From assembly GCF_001270265.1 (NCBI RefSeq), contig NZ_LGAP01000022.1, positions 1-64,000 on the forward strand: a DNA stretch of 64,000 nucleotides, read 5' to 3'. Under the pieces are notes generated by a model, which had not been told where the DNA came from, did not search any database, and saw only the letters and a program-made list of their open reading frames with translations. The DNA is from Ensifer adhaerens (lineage in GTDB: Bacteria > Pseudomonadota > Alphaproteobacteria > Rhizobiales > Rhizobiaceae). Shown in pieces: positions 8,260-16,873 of this stretch. Position 1 is the first letter of the stretch, and the number at the start of each line of letters is the position of its first letter. The position numbers were made by a program, and so were the translations under genes.

Positions 8260-8436
8260 GGTCGTTCGATCCAGGCTTTCTTCGCGCCCTACGCTTTCTT
8301 CGCACCAATGCCGGCGCAGGCTGGCTATTTGCACGAAATTAGGGTAGTGGCGGCGCGATATCATAATTTTCGCGTCTTTCGGGGCCGGCTTTCCCGGCGC
8401 GCCGTGTCGCGCATACCTCTGTTACAAGGAAGACTA

Positions 8437-9006
8437 ATGGTCAAGGTCATCGCTTCATCTGTCCGCAAGGGCAACGTTCTCGACGTTGACGGCAAGCTCT
8501 ATGTCGTTCTTACCGCGCAGAACTTCCATCCGGGCAAGGGCACGCCGGTTACCCAGGTCGACATGCGCCGCATTTCGGACGGCGTGAAGGTCTCCGAGCG
8601 CTACCGCACGACCGAACAGGTCGAGCGTGCCTTCGTCGAAGACCGCGAGCACACCTTCCTTTATGAAGATGGCGAAGGCTTCCACTTCATGAACCCGGAA
8701 AGCTACGACCAGCTGATCATGACCACCGACGACATCGGCGACCTCAAGGCCTACCTGCAGGAGGGCATGGCCTGTATTCTTTCGATCCACGAAGGCCTGG
8801 CGATCGCTATTGACCTGCCGCGCCACGTGACGCTCGAAATCACCGAGACCGAACCGGTCGTCAAGGGCCAGACGGCATCGTCGTCCTACAAGCCGGCTGT
8901 TCTTTCGAACGGCGTTCGCACGCTCGTTCCGCCGCATATCCAGGCCGGCACCCGCGTCGTCATCGCGACCGAAGACGGCTCTTATGTCGAGCGCGCCAAG
9001 GACTGA
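8437..9006 (+). CDS. efp: Elongation factor P
   Basis: 189 residues with the three beta-barrel domains of EF-P, which relieves ribosome stalling at polyproline. The modified residue is Lys34 in HPGKGTP, the site that EpmA and EpmB (divergent genes) would beta-lysylate. The ATG at 8437 follows ACAAGGA; longer frames from 8251 are spurious. No hydroxylase gene (epmC) was seen nearby. A strong terminator follows. Confidence 0.97.
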   Translation: MVKVIASSVRKGNVLDVDGKLYVVLTAQNFHPGKGTPVTQVDMRRISDGVKVSERYRTTEQVERAFVEDREHTFLYEDGEGFHFMNPESYDQLIMTTDDIGDLKAYLQEGMACILSIHEGLAIAIDLPRHVTLEITETEPVVKGQTASSSYKPAVLSNGVRTLVPPHIQAGTRVVIATEDGSYVERAKD

Positions 9007-9043
9007 CACGATCGGGGACTGGCACGATCGAGTGATCGCATCG

Positions 9044-9078
9044 AACGGGGACGGCAGGTTCAACCTGCCGTCCCCGTT
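9044..9078 (+). terminator. Rho-independent terminator of efp
   Basis: 17-bp stem AACGGGGACGGCAGGTT (9044-9060) pairing with 9062-9078, followed by GTCGTTT. Located 37 bp after the efp stop. Confidence 0.85.
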
Positions 9079-9132
9079 GTCGTTTCTGCTGTAGGGCTCC
9101 TTCAGCCGTTGACGTCTCAGGGGCGAAACCAG

Positions 9133-9190
9133 GCAGCAAGTTCAAAGCGTTACAGCGTCCTTGAGACGTTATCAGACGCGCGATGCCGCG
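9133..9190 (+). repeat. Second palindromic repeat family, decayed (copy 2)
   Basis: GCAGCAAGTTCAAAGCGTTACAGCGTCC is close to the copy at 59406, followed by a damaged GACG...CGCGATGCCGC arm. It lies in the otherwise featureless gap between efp and the cfa gene. Confidence 0.55.
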
Positions 9191-9305
9191 GAGCCTGCTG
9201 GCGGTGGCAGCGGCCGGATCAGCAACCGCAAATTTAGGGGGAGCATTTCGAAAAACGGGTGCTAGGATGCCGGCGCTACGGCGTATCTGTCACGAGAGGG
9301 TCTGC

Positions 9306-10547
9306 ATGTTTCCATTGTCGCATATGATGAAGTCGTTCATTCGCAAGGGTCGCCTGACGGTGATCGACGCCGATGGCAAAAGACACATTTTCTCCGGCGC
9401 GCCGGGACCCGAAGTCACGATGCGGCTCACGGACAAGAAGCTCTATCGCAGCCTTGTCTTCAATGCCGAACTGGCGGCCGGCGAGGCCTACATGGACGGC
9501 ACCATGCGCTTTGAGGAAGGCTCGACGCTCAAGGACTTCCTGACGCTGTTTTCGATCAACCGGCTTTCGCTCGGCTCCTATCCGATCCAGAAGGTGCTGC
9601 GCGCAGTGAAGATGCGCTTTCGCAAGCGCCAGCAGGCAAATCCCAAGGGCAAGGCGCAAGAGAACGTCGCGCATCACTATGATCTCGGCAACGACTTCTA
9701 CAAGTTGTTCCTCGACGACAACATGCTCTATTCCTGCGCCTATTTCCGTGAGCCGAATGAGAGCCTGGAAAAGGCCCAGCGCAACAAGCTGCGGCTGCTC
9801 GCCTCCAAGCTTTGCCTGGAGCCGGGCATGAAGGTGCTCGATATCGGTTCCGGCTGGGGTGATCTGGCGATGTACCTGGCGAAGCTCGAAAATGTCGAAG
9901 TGCTGGGCGTGACGCTTTCGAAGGAGCAGCAGGCGCTGTCAACGCAAAGGGCTGCGGCTGCCGGGCTCGCCGACCGCGTTCGCTTCGAACTCAAGGACTA
10001 TCGCGATGTGCAGGGACCGTTCGACCGTATCGTTTCGGTCGGCATGTTCGAGCATGTCGGCGTGCATCACTACGACGAGTTCTTCAAGAAGCTGAATGCG
10101 CTGATGCCGGATGACGGCCTTGCCGTGCTGCATTCGATCGGCCACATGAGCCCGCCCGGCATGGCGAGCGCGTGGCTCCGCAAATACATCTTCCCCGGCG
10201 CCTATTCGCCGGCGCTCTCGGAAGTCTTCGACGTCGTCGAGCGCAACAGTCTCTGGGTCACCGATCTCGAGTTCCTGCGCGTGCACTACGCCACGACGCT
10301 GGCGCATTGGGGCGCGCGGTTCGAGACCAACCGCGACAAGGTGATCGCGATGTATGACGAGCGTTTCGCGCGCATGTGGGAGTTCTATCTGATCAGTGCC
10401 GAAATGATGTTCCGCACCGGCAGCCAGCTCGTCTTTCACATGCAGCTGTCGCGCTCACGCGACGCGGCACCGATCGTGCGCGATTACATCACCGATCGCC
10501 AGCGCGATTTCATGGCCCGCGAACACGCGCTCGACCTCAACATCTGA
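9306..10547 (+). CDS. cfa: Cyclopropane-fatty-acyl-phospholipid synthase family methyltransferase
   Basis: 413 residues. The N-terminal part (1-130) is the CFA lipid-binding region; the SAM-binding motif is MKVLDIGSGWGDLAMYLAK (about 176-194), followed by GVTLSKEQ, FDRIVSVGMFEHVG and HSIGH, all typical of Cfa. It transfers a methylene from SAM to cis double bonds of membrane phospholipids, usually in stationary phase or acid stress. The ATG at 9306 has GAGAGGG upstream. It is convergent with the peptidase gene at 10563. Rhizobia carry several paralogues, so the exact one is open. Confidence 0.88.
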   Translation: MFPLSHMMKSFIRKGRLTVIDADGKRHIFSGAPGPEVTMRLTDKKLYRSLVFNAELAAGEAYMDGTMRFEEGSTLKDFLTLFSINRLSLGSYPIQKVLRAVKMRFRKRQQANPKGKAQENVAHHYDLGNDFYKLFLDDNMLYSCAYFREPNESLEKAQRNKLRLLASKLCLEPGMKVLDIGSGWGDLAMYLAKLENVEVLGVTLSKEQQALSTQRAAAAGLADRVRFELKDYRDVQGPFDRIVSVGMFEHVGVHHYDEFFKKLNALMPDDGLAVLHSIGHMSPPGMASAWLRKYIFPGAYSPALSEVFDVVERNSLWVTDLEFLRVHYATTLAHWGARFETNRDKVIAMYDERFARMWEFYLISAEMMFRTGSQLVFHMQLSRSRDAAPIVRDYITDRQRDFMAREHALDLNI

Positions 10548-10562
10548 CGGCTCTTCGGCCGA

Positions 10563-11372
10563 TCAGTCTCCGTTCCAGTGCAGCCGTTTGTAGTCGAAGC
10601 CGAATTCGAGCGTCGGCTTGACGATCGAGAAGAACGGCGAAAGGTCGAAGTCGCGTGGCGTGTAGAGCGAATAGTGGCGGATATGCAGGATCTCTTCGCG
10701 TGAATAGGTGGAGGCCGCCGACGCGCGCCCAGGCACGCGCGTGACCCCCGGCAGGATCGGATAGCGGATCTGCTCGAAGGCTTCGGCAATCAGCGTCGAG
10801 CAGATCGCCCGCGTCGGATCACCCGAGCCAAGCGCCAGCAGGCGCCGGCGCCAGCGCACGGGCACCGGCGGTGCCGGCATGAAATAGCGCAGCATGTCCA
10901 AAATGTTCTTCAGGTCGTATTTCATGCCGAGCCGGGAGATCATGAAGCCGACCAGCGCGGTGCGATCGTCGGGCGTCAGCGCCACCGGTCGGCAGATGCG
11001 CGTGTTGAACGACGCATATTTCTTCAAGGGCACGGCGACACAGCCTTCGCCGATATTCACCTCGATCAGCTGTGGCCTTTCGATCACCGGCAGGGTCGCC
11101 TGGTCGAGCGTCAGCGGCATCTGGTCGCCGGCGAAAAATGCCGCATGCGACCAGGTCGATTGGGTCAAATATTTGATCGCAGCGGAAACCTTCTGGTTGC
11201 CTTCGATCAACAGGACGTCGCCCGGGCGCAACGTGCGTGCCAGGGTTTCCTGATCGGATGGCGTGTAGGGTTCATAGCCAAGGGTCTGTGTCTGCAGCCT
11301 TGCGGCCATGCGGGCGCCGAGCCGGTCCAGAAACGTCTCCTTGCTTTCGGAAAGCGGGTAGATGGTCTTCAT
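10563..11372 (-). CDS. YiiX/YebB-like NlpC/P60-superfamily cysteine peptidase
   Basis: About 269 residues. The permuted papain-like pattern of the YiiX group is visible: RPGDVLLIEGNQKVS, then STWSHAAFF with the catalytic His, and far downstream AICSTLIAEAF with the catalytic Cys. Such proteins cleave amide or ester bonds; the substrate is unknown. No signal peptide is evident. The start is uncertain: MKTIYP at 11372 has GGAG 11 bases upstream, MQTHAY at 11420 has no clear ribosome site. Divergent from mbfA. Confidence 0.7.
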   Translation of the reverse strand: MKTIYPLSESKETFLDRLGARMAARLQTQTLGYEPYTPSDQETLARTLRPGDVLLIEGNQKVSAAIKYLTQSTWSHAAFFAGDQMPLTLDQATLPVIERPQLIEVNIGEGCVAVPLKKYASFNTRICRPVALTPDDRTALVGFMISRLGMKYDLKNILDMLRYFMPAPPVPVRWRRRLLALGSGDPTRAICSTLIAEAFEQIRYPILPGVTRVPGRASAASTYSREEILHIRHYSLYTPRDFDLSPFFSIVKPTLEFGFDYKRLHWNGD

Positions 11373-11504
11373 GGAGGCAGTCGCTCCAGCGACGGGAAGG
11401 GGATAAGCATGCGTCTGCATGGTGGCCGAGCCGCGACACTCTGTCGAGTGATTGTCTCGTGATTGCATGGCTTTGGCCTTGACGCACATCCCCAGGGTTT
11501 CTAT

Positions 11505-11521
11505 TTTAGAATTATTCTAAA
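11505..11521 (+). promoter_or_regulatory. Iron control element (ICE), predicted Irr binding site
   Basis: TTTAGAATTATTCTAAA, a perfect 7-bp inverted repeat around TTA. It fits the ICE/Irr consensus of Rhizobiales, TTTRGAAYNRTTCYAAA. It ends 14 bp before the mbfA ATG, so bound Irr would block the promoter or start region of mbfA. Confidence 0.87.
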
Positions 11522-11535
11522 GAAGGTTTTCGCTG

Positions 11536-12519
11536 ATGTTTTCCCGCCTCTTCTCCCGCTCCAAGCGTCCGTTTCTCTCTCTCAACGAACAGGAAATCCT
11601 GGCACTGGCGATTTCCTCCGAGGAAGACGACGGCCGCATCTATCTCGCCTATGCGGATGCGCTGAGAGAAAAATATCCGCACTCGGCAAAAGTGTTCGAG
11701 GAAATGGCGGAGGAGGAGAGCCACCACCGGCAATGGCTGATCGACATGCATGTCCAGCGCTTCGGCAACCGGATCCCGCTGGTCCGCCGTGAGCATGTGC
11801 GCGACTTTCCCGATCGCAAGCCCGACTGGCTGATCGCTGAAATGCCGATCGAGAAGGCGCGCGCGGAAGCCGAGGCGATGGAGGAGACGGCGCACCGCTT
11901 CTATGTCGAGGCGGCAGCACGAACCCAGGATGCCGCGACGCGCAAGCTGCTGGGCGACCTGGCGATCGCGGAAAAATCGCATGAATCGCTTGCCCGCAGG
12001 CTCGGTGAAAAACACACGCCGGACGATGTCCGCGAGGAAGAGGATCAGACGGCACGCCGACAGTTCGTCCTGACTTACGTTCAGCCGGGACTGGCAGGGC
12101 TGATGGACGGCTCGGTGTCGACGCTGGCGCCGATCTTCGCGGCCGCCTTTGCGACGCAGGATACCTGGCAGACCTTCCTCGTCGGCCTGTCCGCTTCGGT
12201 CGGCGCCGGTATTTCCATGGGTTTCACCGAGGCGGCGCACGACGACGGCAAGCTGTCCGGGCGCGGTTCGCCGATCAAGCGCGGCCTTGCCTCCGGCATC
12301 ATGACGGCGCTCGGCGGTCTCGGGCACGCGCTGCCCTATCTCATTCCGCATTTCTGGACGGCGACCATCACGGCCGCAATCGTGGTCTTTTTCGAGCTTT
12401 GGGCGATCGCGTTCATTCAGAACCGCTATATGGAAACGCCGTTCCTGCGCGCCGCATTCCAGGTTGTACTCGGCGGCAGCCTGGTGTTGGCGGCGGGCAT
12501 CCTGATCGGCAACGCCTGA
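11536..12519 (+). CDS. mbfA: Membrane-bound ferritin/iron exporter MbfA
   Basis: 327 residues. An N-terminal ferritin-like four-helix domain (about 15-150) has the di-iron ligands in EEDDGRIYLAYADAL and EEMAEEESHHRQWL. A C-terminal VIT1/CCC1-like membrane domain (about 175-325) has GLMDGSVSTLAPIFAAAFA. It exports iron from the cytoplasm and protects against iron and peroxide stress. AGAAGG at 11521-11526 is the ribosome site. The ICE box upstream predicts repression by Irr under iron limitation, as described for Bradyrhizobium and Agrobacterium mbfA. Confidence 0.92.
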   Translation: MFSRLFSRSKRPFLSLNEQEILALAISSEEDDGRIYLAYADALREKYPHSAKVFEEMAEEESHHRQWLIDMHVQRFGNRIPLVRREHVRDFPDRKPDWLIAEMPIEKARAEAEAMEETAHRFYVEAAARTQDAATRKLLGDLAIAEKSHESLARRLGEKHTPDDVREEEDQTARRQFVLTYVQPGLAGLMDGSVSTLAPIFAAAFATQDTWQTFLVGLSASVGAGISMGFTEAAHDDGKLSGRGSPIKRGLASGIMTALGGLGHALPYLIPHFWTATITAAIVVFFELWAIAFIQNRYMETPFLRAAFQVVLGGSLVLAAGILIGNA

Positions 12520-12527
12520 TCAGGCCT

Positions 12528-12629
12528 GGAGCATTTCCAGGAAAAGTGCGAAGCGGTTTTCCGTCAGGAAATGCGTCAAAACAAAGAGATAGAGCGTTTC
12601 TGCGACTCTGTCTAAACCGGAAACGCTCT
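12528..12629 (+). repeat. RIME1-like repeat, full length (copy 4)
   Basis: Both palindromes intact: GCATTTCCAGG...GGAAATGC (12531-12574) and AGAGCGTTTC...GAAACGCTCT (about 12590-12629). It follows the mbfA stop by 8 bp and is nearly identical to the copies at 3314 and 21444. Confidence 0.85.
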
Positions 12630-12650
12630 TGCACCGCTTGAAACGAAAAA

Positions 12651-12669
12651 GGGCCGGTTTGACCGGCCC
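12651..12669. terminator. Bidirectional terminator between mbfA and the BTLCP gene
   Basis: Stem GGGCCGGT (12651-12658) pairs with ACCGGCCC (12662-12669), with A5 before it and T5 after it, so it can end transcription from both convergent genes. Confidence 0.82.
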
Positions 12670-12697
12670 ATTTTTGTAAAGCGGTGATGTTGCGTAA

Positions 12698-13318
12698 TCA
12701 GTTGCCGACCGAGCCGACGACCACTTCCGCGCCATTGTCGATGGTGACCCAGCGACCGCTGTTGAAAGAGGCCTGACGCTTGAGGTAGCGGTAGGGCGTC
12801 TGCGTCCAGAGCTTCACGCCGTTCTCAAGATTGTCGAGGACGAAATCGCCCTGGGCGGTGCGCACGGTCAGGACTGCATGGCCTTCGCCATCAGGCTTGC
12901 GCACGACGGTGACCAGGAGCTCGCTCGCCGAAAAGCCCTTGCGCATCAGGCGCTTGCGCTTCTCAAGGACGAAGTCCTCGCAATCGCCGGCGTCCTGCGG
13001 ATAGACCCAGACTTCATCCCTGCCGAAGAGTTCCTGATCGGTCACCGGCGTGATTTCGCGGTTCACGGAAGCGTTGACCTGACGGATTGTAGCCCAGCCG
13101 CGCTCGGTGACGCGCGGCGCCACGCTCGCCTTCGATTTGACGCTGCATTCGCCCTTGTGCTTCTGACAGAACTCGTAATGTCCGATCGGCTGCGAGGTAG
13201 CCGAGCCGGTCTGCATCCAAGGAGAGGATCCCGCCTGTGCGGGAATTGCCGTGTTCGCTGAAATGAAAAGTGCGCAAAACGCCGCGATACTTCCCTTAAC
13301 ACCAGTCCAAGACGCCAT
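12698..13318 (-). CDS. Transglutaminase-like cysteine peptidase, BTLCP family
   Basis: 206 residues with a Sec signal peptide (about 1-30, cleavage near AQAG), so it is periplasmic. The catalytic triad of bacterial transglutaminase-like cysteine peptidases is visible: Cys113 in DAGDCEDFVL, His147 in GEGHAVLTV and Asp162 in FVLDN. The related LapG cleaves the LapA adhesin in a c-di-GMP-controlled way, but no lapD or adhesin is adjacent, so the substrate is open. It reads towards the terminator at 12651. Confidence 0.85.
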   Translation of the reverse strand: MASWTGVKGSIAAFCALFISANTAIPAQAGSSPWMQTGSATSQPIGHYEFCQKHKGECSVKSKASVAPRVTERGWATIRQVNASVNREITPVTDQELFGRDEVWVYPQDAGDCEDFVLEKRKRLMRKGFSASELLVTVVRKPDGEGHAVLTVRTAQGDFVLDNLENGVKLWTQTPYRYLKRQASFNSGRWVTIDNGAEVVVGSVGN

Positions 13319-13604
13319 ACAAATCCCCTGCGTAACGCGGTATGCCGGGCTCTTCTGTCCGGACGTATTCGCGCAATCCTGAGTTGAAGGCAGCTTGTTC
13401 AGGTCTTCCGCCTCACGCTGCTCTAATCGTTAATAAAGAGTTAATAGAGTTGAGGCCGTTGAGTCAATCTACTGATTCGGGCATTGGACTTTATGGTTAA
13501 AGCCGTTGCCGAAATGCAGCGCAAAGCCCTGCGCAGCAGGCAATCTGCAGCGCATCGGCTCGAAGATGGGGGGTAGAAGGAGCGTCGGGCGCCGGCCTAA
13601 CGGC
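13319..13604. other. Intergenic gap, probable promoter of the BTLCP gene
   Basis: 286 bp with no convincing reading frame. A relatively AT-rich stretch lies at about 13427-13500 (TCGTTAATAAAGAGTTAATAG and TTTATGGTTAAAG), where a promoter for the minus-strand peptidase could sit. No palindrome or repeat copy was recognised. Confidence 0.35.
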
Positions 13605-14414
13605 TTAAGCCAATGGCAGCATATTTCCGATCGCCTGTTTCATTTTAGCAATGTCTTCCTCGCGCGAAAGACGATGGTCGCCGTCACGGATGAGCGTCAT
13701 GACGACGTCGTCGGCGGGAAGATGTTCCATCAGTTTCAGCGCGTGCGTGTAGGGCACATCCGGGTCGCGCATGCCCTGGAGGATGTGGACCGGGCAGCCG
13801 GTGGTGATGGTGCCGACGAGCACGCGATTGTCGCGGCCATCCTCGATCAGGGCCCGCGTATAGATGTTGGGCTCGGGGCTATACTCGGACGGCTCCTCGA
13901 AATAGCCGCGCTCCGCAAGCGAGCGCTGCTCGATCTCCGTCAGGTTCGGCTCGATGAGCTCGGCGGTAAAGTCGGGGGCAGGGGCGATCAGCACCAGTCC
14001 GGCGATGCGTTCGCTAAGGCCGCGCAGGCGCAGTTCCTGGATCAGCCGCAGCGCGATCCAGCCGCCCATCGATGAGCCGATCAGGATCAGGCGTTGCCTG
14101 GGGGCCGCATGCTCGACGACGGCAAGGCTCTCTTCCAGCCAGCGCGAGATCGTGCCGTCCTTGAAGGCGCCGCCGGAGGCGCCATGGCCGGAATAGTCGA
14201 ACCGGATGCAGTCGGTTGCCCGGTCGCGGGCAAGGCGCTCGACCTCTATGGCCTTCGTGCCGGTCATGTCGGAGCGGTAACCGCCGAGCCACACAAGCGC
14301 CGGCCGATCGGAGGGCTTTTGTGTGCGCAGGATCTTCATGGCGATGCGGCGACGGGCGGCATCCTTGCCAACCTCGATGAAGGTTGTTTCGGTTTCTGCT
14401 GGCGTCATTTGCAT
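13605..14414 (-). CDS. Alpha/beta hydrolase
   Basis: 269 residues with an alpha/beta-hydrolase fold. The nucleophile is Ser115 in GSSMGG. The oxyanion region is VWLGGYRSDMTG, the acid is probably the Asp of GMRDPDVP, and His is in RDGDHRLS. The layout recalls ABHD10-like esterases or thioesterases. The ATG at 14414 has GGAGAG seven bases upstream. Divergent from infC. The substrate is unknown. Confidence 0.78.
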   Translation of the reverse strand: MQMTPAETETTFIEVGKDAARRRIAMKILRTQKPSDRPALVWLGGYRSDMTGTKAIEVERLARDRATDCIRFDYSGHGASGGAFKDGTISRWLEESLAVVEHAAPRQRLILIGSSMGGWIALRLIQELRLRGLSERIAGLVLIAPAPDFTAELIEPNLTEIEQRSLAERGYFEEPSEYSPEPNIYTRALIEDGRDNRVLVGTITTGCPVHILQGMRDPDVPYTHALKLMEHLPADDVVMTLIRDGDHRLSREEDIAKMKQAIGNMLPLA

Positions 14415-14632
14415 CTCAATTCTCTCCAAATGCCCGGATTGGCGGCGAATTTCTTTCTAAAACAGATTCGTCTTGGCTTCGACAGGTGGTGATTTTCCCT
14501 GCGAGCCATGCTATTGACTCTCCCGTCGCAATTCACACATTGCCGTCGGCGGCAGATTGAAGCATTTCGGCCAAGGCCGCGCCGACTAATAATTGAACCG
14601 CATTTCGGAAACAGCTCGAGGAGAGTACGACC

Positions 14633-15169
14633 ATTCGCAGACCGTTCAAAACGGACGCCCCCGTCAAGGAGGGACCGCGCTCAAACAAGGAAATCCGGGT
14701 ACCCCGGGTTCAGCTTATCGATGCCGAAGGCCAGAATATCGGTGCCGTCCCGATCGACCAGGCGCTCCGCATGGCGGAAGAGGCCGGTCTTGATCTGGTA
14801 GAGATCGCGCCGAACTCCGAACCGCCGGTGTGCAAGATCCTCGATCTCGGCAAGCTGAAGTACGCCAACCAGAAGAAGGCGGCCGAAGCGCGCAAGAAGC
14901 AGAAGATCGTCGAGATCAAAGAGATCAAGATGCGTCCCAACATCGACACGCATGATTATGAAGTGAAGATGCGGGCGATGAATCGCTTCTTCGAAGAAGG
15001 CGACAAGGTCAAGGTGACCCTGAAGTTCCGCGGTCGCGAAATGGCGCACCAGGAACTCGGCATGAAGCTCTTGCTTCAGGTCAAGGACGACACCCAGACG
15101 ATCGCCAAGGTCGAAGCCGAGCCGAAGCTCGAAGGCCGCCAGATGATGATGGTCCTCGCTCCGCGTTGA
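14633..15169 (+). CDS. infC: Translation initiation factor IF-3, AUU start codon
   Basis: 178 residues. The ATT at 14633 starts a frame reading [20 protein letters not shown], then the IF-3 signature [20 protein letters not shown], and runs in frame to the conserved C-terminal domain ([21 protein letters not shown]). GAGGAG at 14618-14623 is nine bases upstream. The first ATG is at codon 44 and would delete most of the N-terminal domain. AUU starts allow IF-3 to repress its own translation in E. coli, and the same is likely here. infC stands apart from rpmI-rplT by 3.9 kb. Confidence 0.95.
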   Translation: MRRPFKTDAPVKEGPRSNKEIRVPRVQLIDAEGQNIGAVPIDQALRMAEEAGLDLVEIAPNSEPPVCKILDLGKLKYANQKKAAEARKKQKIVEIKEIKMRPNIDTHDYEVKMRAMNRFFEEGDKVKVTLKFRGREMAHQELGMKLLLQVKDDTQTIAKVEAEPKLEGRQMMMVLAPR

Positions 15170-15212
15170 CCGCCGCTGACGTACGGGTCGTCCGTGCGAC
15201 GTATCAGGTAGG

Positions 15213-15236
15213 AAGCCGCCCTCGGGGCGGCTTTTT
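15213..15236 (+). terminator. Rho-independent terminator of infC
   Basis: Stem GCCGCCC (15215-15221), loop TCG, GGGCGGC (15225-15231), flanked by AA and T5. It ends infC before the acidic-protein genes. Confidence 0.9.
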
Positions 15237-15396
15237 GCGTTTGAGGGCGCCCCGATTTCCTCCGCAGCACCGCGCGTCTGCCCCGGTGCCACTCTCCGCG
15301 CCTTTGCTGACAGAATGCTGACAGCCGGCCTCAGCGAGCTGTCAGTGGCGGCATGTCATTCTTCCATGATCGAAATCAGGAGAAGGACGAAAGATC

Positions 15397-15990
15397 ATGT
15401 ACGTCACGCTTCGAAAAGCCTTGCTTGTTTCCACCATGGGTGTTTGTGGGCTCGTGTCCGCACCCGTTGGGTTCTCGCTGATCGCGACCGGTCCGGCGCA
15501 TCCGTTCGCCACCGCCGCGCTTGCCGACGATGACGACAGCAGCGGTCGCGGCGGCAGCGATGATGGCGGCCATGACGACCGCGACAACGACGATCGCGAT
15601 GATCGGGATGACAATAGCGGTCCCGGCAACCGCGACGACGATGACGATGATGATAACGACCGCCACGGCCGACACGGTCATGACGACGATCGCGATGACG
15701 ATGATGATGATGATGACGACGACGATGATGATCGCGTTGACAACCGCGGTCCCGGCAACCGGGACGACGTTGACCGGCCTGAAGTTCCGCTGAGTGTTTC
15801 TGAGGAGAGCCTGAGGGGTCTGCTCAACGGATCGCTGATCGCCGTCGACGATCTTGGCCGGGTTCTGGAGGTCGAGATCGAAATCGAGGATGGGGTTCGC
15901 GTCGTGACCGTGAAGCCGGGTGGTGGCGATGCCCGCCGCAATCCGGGTCCAATTACTACCGTTTCGATCAGGCCCGCATCGGCGCTTTGA
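15397..15990 (+). CDS. Exported aspartate-rich protein with a PepSY-like C-terminus
   Basis: 197 residues. A signal peptide (about 1-43, ending near TAALA) is followed by a very acidic tract (about 44-125) made mostly of Asp with Arg, Asn, Gly and His, including a run of 13 Asp. The C-terminal part (about 128-180, SLRGLLNGSLIAVDDLGRVL then VEIEIEDGVRVVTVKPGG) resembles a PepSY domain. The acidic tract could bind Ca2+ or other cations in the periplasm; this is inference. GGAGAAGGA precedes the start. It resembles the gene at 16333 and lies in front of a two-component system. Confidence 0.7.
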   Translation: MYVTLRKALLVSTMGVCGLVSAPVGFSLIATGPAHPFATAALADDDDSSGRGGSDDGGHDDRDNDDRDDRDDNSGPGNRDDDDDDDNDRHGRHGHDDDRDDDDDDDDDDDDDRVDNRGPGNRDDVDRPEVPLSVSEESLRGLLNGSLIAVDDLGRVLEVEIEIEDGVRVVTVKPGGGDARRNPGPITTVSIRPASAL

Positions 15991-16332
15991 TCCGAACTGA
16001 TGTCCGGTGCATCCGCCCCCGTAGTGCACCGGAATGATGGGCTCATTCCGCTTAACGCCCGCCCAGCGGATTGGCCCAAGGAACGCATGACCCCCTGCGC
16101 CGGAACCGACGCAGGGGGTCATGTGCTTTTCCATGTTCGGCCCGGCGCGGTTCGGACCGGCGCACGCGACCTCTTGCGCTTGACAGCGCTGGGGATCAGT
16201 CTGCAGGGAGGCGGGCGAGAGGAATTTGCAAGCGCATGGAGGGAATGCGCCTTGGGGGAGTATGGCGCCGGACAATGTCGGGAATGACGCGGCGCTTTCG
16301 CAAGGCTTGAAAATGTGGAACTGGACGAAACC
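15991..16332. other. Gap between the two acidic-protein genes
   Basis: 342 bp without a credible gene; small open frames at 16000 and 16071 have no family resemblance. It contains the terminator at 16086-16123. The promoter of the second acidic protein and perhaps of the two-component genes should lie between 16130 and 16332, but no clear box was found. Confidence 0.4.
16086..16123 (+). terminator. Hairpin terminator downstream of the first acidic protein
   Basis: Perfect 14-bp stem, CATGACCCCCTGCG (16086-16099) with 16110-16123, loop of 10, followed by TGCTTTT. Confidence 0.8.
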
Positions 16333-16866
16333 ATGCCGATGACACGACGAAATCTGCTCGCACTGCTTTGCTGTTCTGTGCTGCTTTCGCTTGCGCCTCA
16401 GGCGGGCGTCTTTTCCGCCTTTGCCAAGGACGGCGTCGACGATAACGACAGCAGCGGCAGCGGCAGCGGCAGCGGTAGCAGCGGGAGCGGTAGCAGCGGG
16501 TCGAGTGGCCACGGCGGCGGCGATTCCGACGACAACAGCGGTCACGGCGGCGGGGACGATGATGGCGACGACAATAGCGGCCCCGGCGGCGGCGATGAGG
16601 ACGATGACGACGGCAACTCCGGCAGCGGCCGGCGCAGCGATCAGGAGCGGGCCCGCGACGGCGTGGAGAAGGGGCGCATCCTGGCGCTGAAGGATGTGCT
16701 TCGGCTCGTCGACGAGGACAAATTTGGTGCGGTCATTGCCGTGGACCTGAGGCGATATGACAATGCCGAAGTCTACAGGCTGCGCACGCGTGACCAGCAG
16801 GGCACGATCCGAAATCTGCGCATCAATGCGCGCACCGGAAAATTCATGAATATCTTCGGATTCTGA
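16333..16866 (+). CDS. Exported Ser/Gly/Asp-rich protein with PepSY-like domain
   Basis: 177 residues. An N-terminal RR-containing signal (MTRRNLLALLCCSVLL) precedes a low-complexity linker of Ser-Gly repeats and Asp clusters (about 35-105). The C-terminal domain (about 110-177) has KGRILALKDVLRLV, AVIAVDLRRYDNAEVYRLRT and LRINARTGKFMNI, a PepSY pattern. PepSY proteins often act as periplasmic inhibitors or sensor partners. It ends 7 bp before the response regulator, so the three genes probably form one operon. A GTG at 16315 is an alternative start. Confidence 0.75.
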   Translation: MPMTRRNLLALLCCSVLLSLAPQAGVFSAFAKDGVDDNDSSGSGSGSGSSGSGSSGSSGHGGGDSDDNSGHGGGDDDGDDNSGPGGGDEDDDDGNSGSGRRSDQERARDGVEKGRILALKDVLRLVDEDKFGAVIAVDLRRYDNAEVYRLRTRDQQGTIRNLRINARTGKFMNIFGF

Positions 16867-16873
16867 GGGCAGA

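Noticed and set aside
15620-15740. Repeat-rich tract that could look like a CRISPR or VNTR
   Set aside because: It is GAT/GAC codon repetition in a coding region, with no spacers or regular units beyond triplets.
16000-16310. Short plus-strand ORFs between the acidic protein genes
   Set aside because: They run through a terminator hairpin and have no family resemblance.
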